Origin: Corynebacterium sp. Marseille-P4321
Lineage (GTDB): Bacteria; Actinomycetota; Actinomycetes; Mycobacteriales; Mycobacteriaceae
Direction: 5' to 3'
Length of the DNA stretch: 61,238 nt
NCBI RefSeq assembly: GCF_903645305.1
Contig: NZ_CAHJXO010000004.1
Location: forward strand, 1 to 61,238
Under the pieces are notes generated by a model. It made no database searches. It was given only the letters and a program-made list of their open reading frames with translations, and was not told the origin of the DNA. Both the position numbers and the translations under genes were made by a program. How positions within the stretch are numbered: the first letter of the stretch is position 1; each line of letters opens with the position of its first letter. Positions 32,213-41,882 of this stretch are shown in pieces.

Positions 32213-33385
32213 GTGCACAACACATTCCGCGTAGGCGACTCGAGCCCACGGGTCGCCGAGGTTCGGATGTCGCTTGCGCGCCTGGGTCTCCTCGACGGCT
32301 ACGGGGGCCAGCTCGGATCCGCCGAGTTCTCCCAGAGCGAAATGCTTTTCGACGAGGCCCTCGCCGACGCCCTCAAGGCATTCCAGCAGTCCCGCGGCGT
32401 AATGCCCACTGGCACTATCGACGAGCTCACGCTGCGTGAGCTGCGCGAAGCCTCTTACACCCTCGGCGCCCGAGTGCTGAGCTACCAGCCCGGCAGCGAG
32501 ATGGTGGGCGACGATGTCGCGCAGCTGCAATCCCAGCTGCACGAACTGGGCTTCTACTCCCACCGCATGGATGGCCGCTTCGGTCCTCGCACCCACGATG
32601 CGTTGGTGAATTACCAGCTCAACTCCGGGTTGGAGGACGACGGGGTGTGCGGGCCTGACACGCTGTACGCGCTGTCGCTTTTGGGACGACGCATCACTGG
32701 CGGTTCCGCCCACGCCATTCGTGAGCGTGAGACCGTGCGCCAGGCTGGCCCGAACCTCGCCGGCAAGCGCGTGGTGATCGACCCGGATCTTGGCGGGGCC
32801 GACTCGGGCATGACGGTCAACGGGCCGTACGGGCCGATTACTGAAGAGGAAATCCTGTGGGATCTCGCGCAGCGCATCGAGGGCCGCATGGTGGCTACGG
32901 GTATGGAGACCATCCTCTCGCGCCCGCGCGGCGACAACCCGTCGATTAAGGAACGCGCTGACCTGGCGAACAGTTTCAAGGCTGACCTGGTGGTTTCGCT
33001 GCGTCTCGACGCGTACCGCAACGAGAAGGCCAACGGCGTGGCCACGTTCTACTTCGGCTCGGAGCACGGCAACTCCTCGCTGACGGGTGAAACCCTTTCG
33101 GGCTACATCCAGCGCGAGATCGCCGCGCGCACGGACCTGCAGAACTGCCGCAACCACGCCCGCACCTGGGACATGCTGCGTATGACGCGCATGCCAACGG
33201 TTGAGGTGGTGGCGGGGTATCTGACCAACCCGGACGATGTCGCGGTGCTCACGGACCCGAACCAGCGCGACGCCATTGCCGAAGCGGTCGTGGTGGCGGT
33301 TAAGCGCCTGTACCTGCTGGACCACGATAACCGCCCGACCGGCACCTACAGCTTCACCGACCTGTTGCGCGAGGAAATGGCCTAA
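32213..33385 (+). CDS. cwlM: CwlM-like peptidoglycan-amidase homologue, probably inactive
   Basis: A 390-residue protein with two N-terminal peptidoglycan-binding-like modules (about 1-165) and an Amidase_3 domain (about 185-375). The zinc ligands are degenerate: the usual DPGHGG reads DPDLGG, and the usual SLHxN region reads SLRLD. No signal peptide is present. This fits mycobacterial CwlM, a cytoplasmic PknB substrate that stimulates MurA. The C-terminal TGTYSFTDLL resembles the phosphorylated tail of that protein. The GTG start follows GAAAGGA. It converges on the AlbA_2 gene with 5 bases between stops. Confidence 0.85.
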   Translation: MHNTFRVGDSSPRVAEVRMSLARLGLLDGYGGQLGSAEFSQSEMLFDEALADALKAFQQSRGVMPTGTIDELTLRELREASYTLGARVLSYQPGSEMVGDDVAQLQSQLHELGFYSHRMDGRFGPRTHDALVNYQLNSGLEDDGVCGPDTLYALSLLGRRITGGSAHAIRERETVRQAGPNLAGKRVVIDPDLGGADSGMTVNGPYGPITEEEILWDLAQRIEGRMVATGMETILSRPRGDNPSIKERADLANSFKADLVVSLRLDAYRNEKANGVATFYFGSEHGNSSLTGETLSGYIQREIAARTDLQNCRNHARTWDMLRMTRMPTVEVVAGYLTNPDDVAVLTDPNQRDAIAEAVVVAVKRLYLLDHDNRPTGTYSFTDLLREEMA

Positions 33386-33390
33386 GCCGT

Positions 33391-34614
33391 TTACGCTGGC
33401 AGGTAGCGGGTGGTGCGCGTGGAACCGACGCGGCGCACCCGGCCTGCCTCGGTGAGCTTCTTCAGTGCGCGGTAGGCCTGCTGCGTGCTCAAACCGGTCG
33501 CGGTAGCGACGTCGCTGCGCGAGACCCCGTCGCCAAGCTGCACCGCGTCCAGTGCGAGGCGCTCGTTTTCCCCGAGCCGTTCCCGTAGCGTGGCCGAAAC
33601 GCCCTGCTCGTGGGAACCGGTGTAATCCACGTCCAACCCACGCAGCCCCTCGCCAGCGCCAGCGGTAATCCCGGTGCGCGCGAGCGCCGTGGTGAGGTAG
33701 AGCGAGCGCGGCCCGCGCGCCATCCCGCCCGGGCTGGTCACGTTGGTGCGGGTCTGCTCCAATCGCACGTAAACGGCCCCCGGCAGGGTGTAGTCGCGGT
33801 GCATGAGTGCGTTGAGTACCAGCGGGAGGGCTTCGAGGCCTGCGAGGCCTTCCACCATCGGAGCGAGCGGGCTCGCACTGCGGTGCGTCGCTGCAGGTCC
33901 ACGGCGATCCACCACCACAAGCTGGTGGTACGGCAGGTGACGGGCGATCGCCTCCGGGGTGCCGAAGAGCGCGATTGCGCCGAGTTTCACCGGCTCGGCG
34001 GAATCGTCGTGGAAGCCGAGGGAGCGGACCAAGGCGTCGTCGGAAAGCTGTGCAAGCTCGTCGTCCCCGCCGAAGCGCGCCACGAGCCTGCGGTAAGAGC
34101 TGATCGCGTCCGGGTCGATGTCGGCGTCGCTCGCGCCGGTGGCGGGGGCGAGCGCCCAGTCGATGCCGTTCGCGTCGCGGTAGCGGGTGAACAGGTACGA
34201 CGGGTCCATGCCAGCGCATTCGGGCACGCCCTTCGCGTTGAGCCGGCGGGTGCGGTACACACCCCAACGGGTGGCCACGGGGCTCGGTTGGGCCTCGACG
34301 GTGAGCGCCACGACGACGCGGCCGTCGAGTTCGGCAACGGACACCTCAGCGGCGAGCGCGGGGGAGGTGTTGCGGCGGATGGTCATCGCAAGCGCCGCCG
34401 GGTCCGTGCGGTCACCGTGGAAGGGGTGGCAGCCGCTGATTGCACCGTTCGCATCAACGCCGATGAGCAGGGTGCCGCCTGCACCGTTGGCCATGCATGC
34501 CATCAATTCGATCACGGCGCGCTCGTTGATGTAGGCCGCAGAGACGCGCCTGGCGAAGGCCGTGGTCAGGCCCTCGCCAGCATCGATTAGTTGGCGCATC
34601 TCATCAGCGTGCAT
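33391..34614 (-). CDS. AlbA_2/RecG-like putative ATP-binding regulator with C-terminal wHTH
   Basis: The 407-residue protein begins with an AlbA_2 (Schlafen AlbA-like) domain, about 10-125, with the AVIELMACMANGAGGTLLIG motif. A central RecG-C-terminal-like region (about 200-330, with LPLVLNALMHRDY) and a C-terminal winged helix (about 350-400, SRSDVATATGLSTQQAYRALKKL) follow. Such proteins are thought to be transcriptional regulators. The palindrome at 34624-34639, right before its start, is a likely autoregulatory operator. An ATG at 34599 is an alternative start. Confidence 0.72.
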   Translation of the reverse strand: MHADEMRQLIDAGEGLTTAFARRVSAAYINERAVIELMACMANGAGGTLLIGVDANGAISGCHPFHGDRTDPAALAMTIRRNTSPALAAEVSVAELDGRVVVALTVEAQPSPVATRWGVYRTRRLNAKGVPECAGMDPSYLFTRYRDANGIDWALAPATGASDADIDPDAISSYRRLVARFGGDDELAQLSDDALVRSLGFHDDSAEPVKLGAIALFGTPEAIARHLPYHQLVVVDRRGPAATHRSASPLAPMVEGLAGLEALPLVLNALMHRDYTLPGAVYVRLEQTRTNVTSPGGMARGPRSLYLTTALARTGITAGAGEGLRGLDVDYTGSHEQGVSATLRERLGENERLALDAVQLGDGVSRSDVATATGLSTQQAYRALKKLTEAGRVRRVGSTRTTRYLPA

Positions 34615-34623
34615 GGATGCGAT

Positions 34624-34639
34624 ATTACATCACTGTAAT
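34624..34639. promoter_or_regulatory. ATTACA-N4-TGTAAT operator-like palindrome
   Basis: The perfect 6-base inverted repeat lies 10 bases upstream of the AlbA_2/wHTH gene and about 15 bases past the parB stop. It is well placed for autorepression of that gene. Confidence 0.6.
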
Positions 34640-34652
34640 TCGATCGATTGAA

Positions 34653-35663
34653 TCATTCGCCCTGGATGAGGCCCATGATGCGTTCGAAGTCATCCTTATC
34701 GCCGAACTCGACGACGATCTTGCCCTTGCGCTTGCCCATAGTCACCGATACCTTCGTGTCCCACGCGTCCGCGAGCGAATCAGCTGCCTGGGTGAAGTAC
34801 TCGGGCTGGGGGAGAGGCTGGCGCTTCTGCTTCTGCGGCATCTTCCCGCCCGCGTTGATGAGGGTGACGGCTTCTTCGGTCGCTCGGACAGAAAGGCCCT
34901 CGGCGACGATGCGGTCGGCGAGTTGTTCCTGGGCCTCCGCGGAGCCGTCGTCAAGCTTGATGCCCAACAACGCGCGCGCGTGCCCCGCGGAGAGCACTCC
35001 GGCGGCGACGCGGCGCTGCACCGGCACCGGCAGGTTGAGCAGGCGTATCGCGTTCGTGATCACGGGGCGCGAGCGCCCGAGACGGTCCGCGAGCTGCTCC
35101 TGGGTCACGCCAAACTCCTCGAGCAACTGCTGGTACGCGGCGGCCTCTTCGAGCGGGTTGAGCTGGACGCGGTGGATGTTCTCCAAAAGCGCGTCGCGCA
35201 GCATGTCCTCGTCGGAAGTGTCGCGCACGATCGCCGGGATCTGCTTCAGCCCGGCCTTCGAGGCGGCGCGCCAGCGGCGCTCGCCCATGATCAGCTCGAA
35301 GCCGTCGCGGGTGTCGCGCACCACAATGGGCTGTAGCAACCCGAATTCGCGGATGGAGTGCACCAGTTCCGCGAGATCGTCCTCGTCGAAAACCTGGCGC
35401 GGCTGCTTCGGGTTCGGGATGATCTCGCCGAGCGGGATCTCCTGGTAGCGCGCGCCGCCAACCGGCACCGGTTGCATAACTTCCTCGCGGCTCGCATTCA
35501 CCGTCGGGGCACCGGCAATCGCGCGCTTCTTCTCCCCGAAGATCACGTCGGAGGCGTCGCCGCCGATGGCGCCCGTCTTGCCGGTTTTGTCCATCTCCGC
35601 CGGCGCGGAAGGAATCAGCGCCGCCAGGCCGCGGCCCAAGCCGCCTTTTCGTTCTTGTGCCAT
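34653..35663 (-). CDS. parB: Chromosome-partitioning protein ParB
   Basis: ParB (336 residues) binds parS, spreads with CTP and loads SMC. The GERRWRA motif of the CTP-binding box, the [16 protein letters not shown] block and an HTH ([20 protein letters not shown]) are present. I used the ATG at 35663, where AGGAG is 7 bases upstream, not the longer frame. It overlaps nothing but follows parA by 4 bases. Four to six target sites lie between 4.3 and 19.6 kb. Confidence 0.96.
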   Translation of the reverse strand: MAQERKGGLGRGLAALIPSAPAEMDKTGKTGAIGGDASDVIFGEKKRAIAGAPTVNASREEVMQPVPVGGARYQEIPLGEIIPNPKQPRQVFDEDDLAELVHSIREFGLLQPIVVRDTRDGFELIMGERRWRAASKAGLKQIPAIVRDTSDEDMLRDALLENIHRVQLNPLEEAAAYQQLLEEFGVTQEQLADRLGRSRPVITNAIRLLNLPVPVQRRVAAGVLSAGHARALLGIKLDDGSAEAQEQLADRIVAEGLSVRATEEAVTLINAGGKMPQKQKRQPLPQPEYFTQAADSLADAWDTKVSVTMGKRKGKIVVEFGDKDDFERIMGLIQGE

Positions 35664-35667
35664 GGTT

Positions 35668-36603
35668 TTACTCCTCTTCCTCAAGCTGGGCGTACACCGC
35701 GGGGCTCACGCCGATCGGGCCGGTGCTGGGGTGCGGCTGGTAATCGCCGCGGGTGGCAAGCTCCTTCGCCGCGTCGAAGTAGGCGAGCGCCCCGCGCGAA
35801 CTTGGGTCGTAATCCACCACCGTCTGGCCGTAGCCGGGCGCCTCCGAGACCTTCACCGAACGCGGGATGACGTTTTTCAGCACCACCTCGCCGAACTGGC
35901 CGCGCACCTCGTCCGCGACCTCGGAGGCCAAGCGGGTGCGCGCGTCATACATAGTGAGCAGAACCGCGGAGATGTGCAGGTTGTGGTTTAAGTACTCGCG
36001 GATCATGCCGATGTTGTTCAGCAGCTGGCCCACGCCCTCGAGCGCGTAGTACTCGCACTGGATGGGAATCATCACCTCGTCCACCGCCGTCATCGCGTTG
36101 ATGGTCAAAAGGCCGAGCGACGGCGGGCAGTCGATGAACACGTAGTCGAAGCCGTGCTCGCGCAAGAAACCCTTGCGGATGGCGTCGTGCAGCCGGTACT
36201 CGCGGCGCACCATTGACACCAGCTCGATTTCCGCGCCGGCCAGGTCGATGGTCGCGGGAATGCAGTACAGGTTCGGGTTGTCCGGGTTGGGCTGCAGCGC
36301 CTCCTCCGGCGTGGTTTCCCCGATGAGCACCTCATAGCTGGACAGGGTGCCGGAGGAATGCTCCGCGGACAGTGCGGTCGACGCGTTGCCCTGCGGGTCC
36401 AAGTCGATCACCAAGACCTTCAGGCCTTGGCGCGCCAGCGACGCAGCCATGTTCACGCTCGTGGTGGTCTTACCCACGCCGCCCTTCTGGTTCGCGACGG
36501 TGATCACGCGCGGCTGCTCGGGCCGCGGCAACGGGTCTCGCGGCGTCGACATCTGGGGTGCGCGGTGTGCGGCGGCCATGACAGGAGTGTCCTCGTAGTC
36601 CAC
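35668..36603 (-). CDS. parA: Chromosome-partitioning ATPase ParA
   Basis: ParA (311 residues) has the deviant Walker [10 protein letters not shown] (about 41-49), DLDPQGNAS and IDCPPSLG. It moves ParB-parS complexes along DNA. The GTG start sits directly after the rsmG stop, with GGGGAAC as the binding site. A shorter start at the second Met (residue 9) is possible. Confidence 0.95.
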   Translation of the reverse strand: MDYEDTPVMAAAHRAPQMSTPRDPLPRPEQPRVITVANQKGGVGKTTTSVNMAASLARQGLKVLVIDLDPQGNASTALSAEHSSGTLSSYEVLIGETTPEEALQPNPDNPNLYCIPATIDLAGAEIELVSMVRREYRLHDAIRKGFLREHGFDYVFIDCPPSLGLLTINAMTAVDEVMIPIQCEYYALEGVGQLLNNIGMIREYLNHNLHISAVLLTMYDARTRLASEVADEVRGQFGEVVLKNVIPRSVKVSEAPGYGQTVVDYDPSSRGALAYFDAAKELATRGDYQPHPSTGPIGVSPAVYAQLEEEE

Positions 36604-37224
36604 TTAGTTCCCCTTCTTCTTCCGCGTGACAACAATCAACGTCGTTGGCTGGTCCAGCAGGCCGGTGCCTACCTGGATGATCTCAGGGTCCACGCCGCCT
36701 GCCTTCTCAATGTCCTTCGCGTCGCGCTGAAGCTCCTCGCCGACGGATTCCCCCTTCATGGCGATCATCTTGCCGCCGCCCTGCACCAGTGGCAGCGACC
36801 ACCCGGCGAGCTTGCCCAGCGGGGCCACCGCGCGGGAGGTCACAGCGTCGAAGTGCGCCTTCGGCTGATCCTCGGCACGCCCGCGCACCACGGTGACGTT
36901 GGTCAGCCCCAACTCATCCACCACCTCCTGCAGGTAGGTGGAGCGCTTCAGCAACGGCTCCACCAGAGTGATGGTGAGGTCCGGCCGCGCAATAGCCAGC
37001 GGAATACCCGGCAGCCCCGCGCCCGAGCCAATGTCGGCCACCTTCCAGCCCTCGCCGAACGCCTCCGCAATCACGGCACAGTTCAGGATGTGGCGCTCCC
37101 AGAGCCGGTCCACCTCTTTCGGGCCAATGAAGCCACGCTGGGCGGCGGTGGTGGCAAGCGACTCGTGGTACGCCTCGGCCAACGCGACGCGGTCGCCGAA
37201 GATACGGTCAAGCAATTCCGACAC
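36604..37224 (-). CDS. rsmG: 16S rRNA (guanine-N7) methyltransferase RsmG
   Basis: The 206-residue SAM-dependent enzyme has DIGSGAGLPGIPLA (SAM site) and the N-terminal DRLWERHILN motif. It methylates G527 of 16S rRNA; loss gives low-level streptomycin resistance in other bacteria. I chose the GTG at 37224 because GGAGT lies upstream and the longer frame has no such site. It is the first gene of rsmG-parA-parB. Confidence 0.94.
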   Translation of the reverse strand: MSELLDRIFGDRVALAEAYHESLATTAAQRGFIGPKEVDRLWERHILNCAVIAEAFGEGWKVADIGSGAGLPGIPLAIARPDLTITLVEPLLKRSTYLQEVVDELGLTNVTVVRGRAEDQPKAHFDAVTSRAVAPLGKLAGWSLPLVQGGGKMIAMKGESVGEELQRDAKDIEKAGGVDPEIIQVGTGLLDQPTTLIVVTRKKKGN

Positions 37225-37350
37225 GGCTGTGCACTCCTTGCGGGGAAGTTGCGGGAAGTAAACGCTGGACATAAACGATGTGCCAGACACTTTAGTCGGG
37301 CCGCAGACGCGGGTGTGAGTTCGTCAGCGCAAGCCGACGTCGATAAGCAA

Positions 37351-37373
37351 AAAGCTCCGGGCGATTACCCGGA
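37351..37373. terminator. Terminator downstream of yidC
   Basis: GCTCCGGG and CCCGGAGC form an 8-base perfect stem with a short loop between yidC and rsmG. On the minus strand it ends yidC transcription. A GTCGATAAGC decamer (37339-37348) abuts it. Confidence 0.7.
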
Positions 37374-37381
37374 GCCTTGCT

Positions 37382-38362
37382 CTACTTCTTGTCTTGCTTG
37401 CGCTGCTTCTTCGAGCGCTTGTCCACCTTGCGCGCGCCCGGCTTCGGGGCGGTGGTGCGCTTCATCTCCACCTTGCGGGCCTCTTCCTCAGCCTCTTCCT
37501 TATCCATCTTGTCGAACAGGATGCGGGTCTGGAAGAACGTCCACACGTTGTTGGTCAGCATGTAGAACAGCAAACCGATGTGCCACAGCGCACCGGAGAA
37601 GACAATCATCGCCGGCATGAACCAGAGCATCATCTTGTTCATCATGCCCATCTGGGCCTCCATCATCGCCGCGGACTCGCCCTGCGGCGCGGCCACCTTG
37701 CCTGCCTCACGGCGGGCCTGCTGTCGGCCGATGGACATCTTCGCGTTGAAGTGGGTGAACACCGCACAGATGAGCACCAGCGGCAGGCAGACCGCGATGA
37801 TGCGGCCCTTCGTCAGCTCGTCAGTGTTGGTAAACGCTGCAAACGCCTGCTCCGGCATCGACATGTACGCCGAAAGCGGCACGCCGAAGAAGTCAGCGTC
37901 CAGGAAGGACTGCACGTCCTCCGGCCCGAACGCGTAGTTGGCGATCTGGCGATTCTCCTCAACACTCAAACCCGGCTGGTTCGGCCCGGCGGTGCGGTTG
38001 AACGAGCGCAGCACGTGGAACAGGCCCAGGAAGATGGGCATCTGCACCAGCGGCACGATGCACGATGCGAACGGGTTGGTGCCCATCTCCTTGTACAGCT
38101 TCTGAGTTTCCTCAGCCATCTTCTGCTGGTCGTTCTTGTACTTCTCGCGGATCGCCTGCATCCGCGGCTGCATCTCCTGCATCTTGCGCATGGAGCGCAT
38201 CTGGTTGACCATCGGCTTGATCAGGAAGACACGAACCGTGCAGGTCAGCAGGACAATAGCCAGGATCCAGGAGATGCCGGAGCTCTTGTCAAAGATGAAG
38301 CCGACAACCTCGTGCCAAAACTTCAGCACCCAAGAAATCGGCCAATAAATGAAATTCAGCAC
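37382..38362 (-). CDS. yidC: Membrane protein insertase YidC
   Basis: The 326-residue protein has five to six membrane helices and the conserved MQPRMQAIREKYKND coiled region, followed by NPFASCIVPLVQMPIF. The C-terminal tail is very basic (RKVDKRSKKQRKQDKK) and probably touches the ribosome. It inserts membrane proteins alone or with SecYEG. The start is a GTG; AGGAG lies about 12 bases upstream. Confidence 0.95.
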   Translation of the reverse strand: MLNFIYWPISWVLKFWHEVVGFIFDKSSGISWILAIVLLTCTVRVFLIKPMVNQMRSMRKMQEMQPRMQAIREKYKNDQQKMAEETQKLYKEMGTNPFASCIVPLVQMPIFLGLFHVLRSFNRTAGPNQPGLSVEENRQIANYAFGPEDVQSFLDADFFGVPLSAYMSMPEQAFAAFTNTDELTKGRIIAVCLPLVLICAVFTHFNAKMSIGRQQARREAGKVAAPQGESAAMMEAQMGMMNKMMLWFMPAMIVFSGALWHIGLLFYMLTNNVWTFFQTRILFDKMDKEEAEEEARKVEMKRTTAPKPGARKVDKRSKKQRKQDKK

Positions 38363-38371
38363 TTTCCGGTG

Positions 38372-38653
38372 TTACTCCTCTTTGATACTCCCAGGAACGG
38401 GGTCGTATCCGCCGGGGTGCCACGGCCCGCATTTGCACAAACGGGCGGCGGCCATCGCACCGCCGCGCACCGCCCCGTGCCGGGACACGGCTTCAAGGGC
38501 GTAGGCGCTGCACACCGGCAAGAAACGACACGTCCCGCCCATCTTAAGGGGCGAAAGATATTTTTGGTAACCGCGCACGAGGGCCACCAGCAGCTTCGCC
38601 GCCGGTCCGCGGGGCGCGGGAATTTCGCCGCCGGCGAAGTTGTAGTAGCTCAT
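38372..38653 (-). CDS. yidD: Membrane protein insertion efficiency factor YidD
   Basis: The 93-residue protein carries the family signature CRFLPVCSAYALEAVSRHG and CGPWHPGGYDPVP with its conserved cysteines. It lies between rnpA and yidC, overlapping rnpA by 4 bases. Confidence 0.93.
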   Translation of the reverse strand: MSYYNFAGGEIPAPRGPAAKLLVALVRGYQKYLSPLKMGGTCRFLPVCSAYALEAVSRHGAVRGGAMAAARLCKCGPWHPGGYDPVPGSIKEE

Positions 38654-39003
38654 TGCAGTTTGCGCAGGGCTTTTTCCAGCGCGTGCGCGTAGTCGCGCTC
38701 CAGCTCGGCGCTGGTTGCGGTCGCGGAATTCGGCAGTGCTCGCAGGACAACATCGTGTTGGGGCAAGAGCTTATCGACGCTTGCCAGTGCCACCGCCCGC
38801 AACTTCCGCGACACCGCGTGCCGCGTGACGGCGTTTCCCACCTGCTTGGACACCACAAGCCCGAAGCGCGGCCCACCGGTGACCACCAGGTCCTCGCGGC
38901 GGCGGACATGGACCATTAACGTACGAGACCCCGCCCGCACACCCTGCTTCATCGCCGCTTTGAAGTCGGCGGAGGCAGTGAGTTTGTGCGGACGGGGTAA
39001 CAC
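38650..39003 (-). CDS. rnpA: Ribonuclease P protein component
   Basis: RnpA (117 residues) helps the P RNA mature tRNA 5' ends. FGLVVSKQVGNAVTRHAVSRKLR is the RNR motif region that contacts RNA. The start is a GTG six bases after the rpmH stop. The N-terminus has the usual RPHKLTASADFKA. Confidence 0.93.
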   Translation of the reverse strand: MLPRPHKLTASADFKAAMKQGVRAGSRTLMVHVRRREDLVVTGGPRFGLVVSKQVGNAVTRHAVSRKLRAVALASVDKLLPQHDVVLRALPNSATATSAELERDYAHALEKALRKLQ

Positions 39004-39009
39004 TGGGGG

Positions 39010-39147
39010 TTACGCGGTGAGCTTCGCGCGGCCCTTCTTGCGGCGCTGGGACACGATCGCGCGACCGGCACGGGTCTGCATGCGGGCGCGGAAGCCGTGC
39101 TTGCGAGCGCGGCGGCGGTTGTTCGGCTGGTAAGTCCGCTTGGACAC
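39010..39147 (-). CDS. rpmH: 50S ribosomal protein L34
   Basis: A 45-residue basic protein with the canonical [19 protein letters not shown] start. The GTG at 39147 has AAGGAG at ideal distance; the open frame extends to 39360 without coding signs. Confidence 0.96.
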   Translation of the reverse strand: MSKRTYQPNNRRRARKHGFRARMQTRAGRAIVSQRRKKGRAKLTA

Positions 39148-39479
39148 GGTTGACTCCTTGAGGCGTCGTTGAGCCGCCCACCCGGGACAATGGCTGCTCC
39201 AAATGAATGAAACGTCAATCGGTGGGCGCAAATCGCCGGCTCGCCATCTGGCGTTCCCGGGGTCCGGCGCGTCGGTGCTCCCACAAGCACGTAGGCGACC
39301 GATTCGGCCGCAGACGTGAAAACGATCACCAGAGTACGCCACATCGTGGGCCGGGAACAAATCACCCCAAGGGTGCCCCCGGAATTACAAGTGTGTGTTT
39401 TTGCGCAGGTGGCGGGGCGAATCGCCGGGGTATCCTGCGGGTGAGCTGTGAACCCGTTCCGCGATACCTGGACAGCCGT

Positions 39480-39760
39480 TCGAAAATATGCGTTATCCAC
39501 AATCTTTTCAACCCCGGACTGTTCGACACCCCAGCATGCGGCGGGTAACAATATTGCGACACCACAATCACACAGGCGCTGTCACCACAGGTCTGTGGAT
39601 AACTGTGAAGTTCTGGTTGAGACTTTTAGTTAGGGGTTGCCATACCCGCAGCTAAGAAACTATTTTTCTGGATTTTCACGTTATCCACAACGAGACGGCG
39701 TCCTGTGGATAACACCCCACAAATTTGTTATCCACATCTGTGGATAACATTGTGGAACAG
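39480..39760. other. DnaA-box cluster upstream of dnaA
   Basis: Six perfect TTATCCACA boxes occur at 39493(+), 39594(-), 39681(+), 39704(-), 39728(+) and 39739(-); the last two are a head-to-head pair. The surrounding DNA is AT-rich. The 39148-39841 gap also holds the rpmH and dnaA promoters. This cluster probably serves dnaA autoregulation and may form part of oriC. Confidence 0.9.
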
Positions 39761-39841
39761 CAGGTAACCGCCCGGCGGCTTGTGGAGCGGGCGGTGGAAA
39801 TTTTTGTAATTCTTCGACTCAACGGCAAAGGATGCGCAGCG

Positions 39842-41395
39842 GTGGCGGACCAACAACTCGAAGCACTCTGGCACGCCGTAGTGGAGGAGTTGCTCAACCT
39901 CTCCGAGCAGCCAATGTCCACCGTGCCCACGTTGACCCCGCAGCAGCGCGCCTACCTGCGTTTGCTCAAGCCGGTCGTGCTTGTCGACGGCTACGCGCTC
40001 ATCTCCGCACCCCACGCGGCGGCCAAGAACGTCATTGAGGAATCCCTCGCGCCGCACCTCACGACGCTGCTGAGCACCCACACCGGAACACCGGTTGCGC
40101 TCGCCGTCTCGGTCGCCGCACCAGTGGAACCGGAACCCGAGCCGGAACCGGACCCAACACCGACCTCCTGGGCGGCAACCCAATCGATGAGCGCGTCTTC
40201 ACCGGCAGGCGAACAGATCCCCATGGGGCTCGACGAACTTGCCCAGATGCACGCCGCGCAGGTGGAAGGTAGACGTCGAGAAGCAATTGCCCACCCCACC
40301 GTCGCTGCCGCCGACCGCAGGATTCCGCGCGAAACCCCCGCGCACGACCCGGACCGCGAAGCGAGCCTGAACCCGAAGTACACCTTCGAAAACTTCGTCA
40401 TCGGCTCGTCCAACCGCTTCGCCAACGGCGCCGCCGTGGCGGTGGCCGAAAACCCGGCGAAGGCCTACAACCCGCTGTTCATCTGGGGCGGCTCCGGCCT
40501 GGGCAAGACCCACTTGCTGCACGCCGCCGGCAACTACGCGAAAGTGCTGCAGCCGGGGCTTCGCATCAAATATGTGAGCTCGGAGGAATTCACCAACGAC
40601 TACATCAATTCCGTGCGCGACGACCGGCAGGAATCCTTCAAGCGGCGCTACCGCAACCTAGACATCCTGATGGTCGACGACATCCAGTTCCTCGAAGGCA
40701 AGGAAGGTACCCAGGAGGAGTTCTTCCACACCTTCAACGCACTGCACCAGGCTAACAAGCAGATCATCTTGTCCTCCGACCGTCCACCGAAGCAGCTGAC
40801 CACCCTCGAGGACCGACTGCGCACTCGCTTCGAAGGCGGGCTGATTACCGACGTTCAGCCGCCGGACCTGGAAACGCGCATCGCGATCCTGATGAAGAAG
40901 GCCGCGGCCGACGGCACCCAGGTGGACCACGAGGTGCTCGAAGTCATCGCCTCGCAGTTCCAATCCTCCATCCGCGAGCTCGAGGGCGCCCTGATTAGGG
41001 TCTCCGCGTACTCTTCGCTGATCAACGAGCCGATCACCATGGACATCGCCCAGGTGGCGCTGCGCGACATCCTGCCGGATGAAGGCGACGTGAACATCAC
41101 TGCCGACACCATCAAGGAAGCCGCAGCCGAATACTTCGAGGTTTCCGCCGACCAGCTCATCGGCGCCGGCAAGACCCGCCAGGTAGCGCACGCCCGCCAG
41201 ATCGCGATGTACCTGTGCCGCGAGCTCACCGAATTGTCGCTGCCCAAGATCGGCGACGAATTCGGCGGCAAGGACCACACCACCGTGATGTACGCAGACC
41301 GGAAGATCCGTAAAGAAATGACGGAAAACCGCGCGACCTACGACGAGATCCAAGAGCTCACGCAGATTGTGAAGAACCGCGCCCGGGCGCGTTAG
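39842..41395 (+). CDS. dnaA: Chromosomal replication initiator DnaA
   Basis: The 517-residue protein has domain I (1-95), a Pro/Glu-rich linker ([12 protein letters not shown]), AAA+ domain III (Walker [10 protein letters not shown], Walker [11 protein letters not shown]) and the domain IV DNA-binding motif ([21 protein letters not shown]). I placed the start at the GTG at 39842, where domain I begins by comparison with C. glutamicum DnaA and AAAGGA lies upstream. The frame open to 39725 would run through DnaA boxes. A near-match of the dispersed decamer (GTCGAGAAGC) is at about 40274. Confidence 0.96.
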   Translation: MADQQLEALWHAVVEELLNLSEQPMSTVPTLTPQQRAYLRLLKPVVLVDGYALISAPHAAAKNVIEESLAPHLTTLLSTHTGTPVALAVSVAAPVEPEPEPEPDPTPTSWAATQSMSASSPAGEQIPMGLDELAQMHAAQVEGRRREAIAHPTVAAADRRIPRETPAHDPDREASLNPKYTFENFVIGSSNRFANGAAVAVAENPAKAYNPLFIWGGSGLGKTHLLHAAGNYAKVLQPGLRIKYVSSEEFTNDYINSVRDDRQESFKRRYRNLDILMVDDIQFLEGKEGTQEEFFHTFNALHQANKQIILSSDRPPKQLTTLEDRLRTRFEGGLITDVQPPDLETRIAILMKKAAADGTQVDHEVLEVIASQFQSSIRELEGALIRVSAYSSLINEPITMDIAQVALRDILPDEGDVNITADTIKEAAAEYFEVSADQLIGAGKTRQVAHARQIAMYLCRELTELSLPKIGDEFGGKDHTTVMYADRKIRKEMTENRATYDEIQELTQIVKNRARAR

Positions 41396-41410
41396 TGTGG
41401 GTCAGTTTCT

Positions 41411-41442
41411 CGCCGCCGTTCCCTTGTGGGGCGGCGGTTTTT
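41411..41442 (+). terminator. dnaA terminator
   Basis: CGCCGCC and GGCGGCG enclose a 12-base loop and run into GTTTTTCT, 16 bases after the dnaA stop. Confidence 0.85.
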
Positions 41443-41444
41443 CT

Positions 41445-41660
41445 CTATCCACAGGCCTATCCACACCTGTGTAATTACGGCGATGTAATTAGATGATTTC
41501 CACCACAGTGTGCACTGAATCACACTCTTGAGCTCTGGGGACAACCCGAGGCTTTTGTGTGGATGACCGGTGGAAAGATCGCGCGGCGATGTGTAATTTT
41601 CGGAGAGCGGAAAAGTTATCCACAACGGCTTCGACTTATCCACAGGTTTTCCACATCCCG
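41445..41660. other. oriC candidate: DnaA boxes between dnaA and dnaN
   Basis: Exact TTATCCACA boxes lie at 41616 and 41636. One-mismatch boxes lie at 41445 and 41457 (CTATCCACA), 41558 (minus strand) and 41647 (TTTTCCACA). AT-rich stretches around 41470-41500 and 41735-41765 could unwind. The dnaA-dnaN gap is the usual corynebacterial oriC location. Confidence 0.8.
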
Positions 41661-41882
41661 AATCACATCCGGAATTCCCGGCACCACCGGCACCGATGGG
41701 CCCCAATCCACAGATCCCACAGCCCCTACTGTTGTTCCCAGAACAATTACTTGTAATTCTTCAAGGAGAAACAGAGGTTGTGCGATTCGCCGCGCCCGGG
41801 TCGAATGACAAAGAATCTGCGCCCCGCCTAGAGTGGTTGAGACACTTGCAAGAACCACACGATCGAGGAGTAGTGCGCCGCC

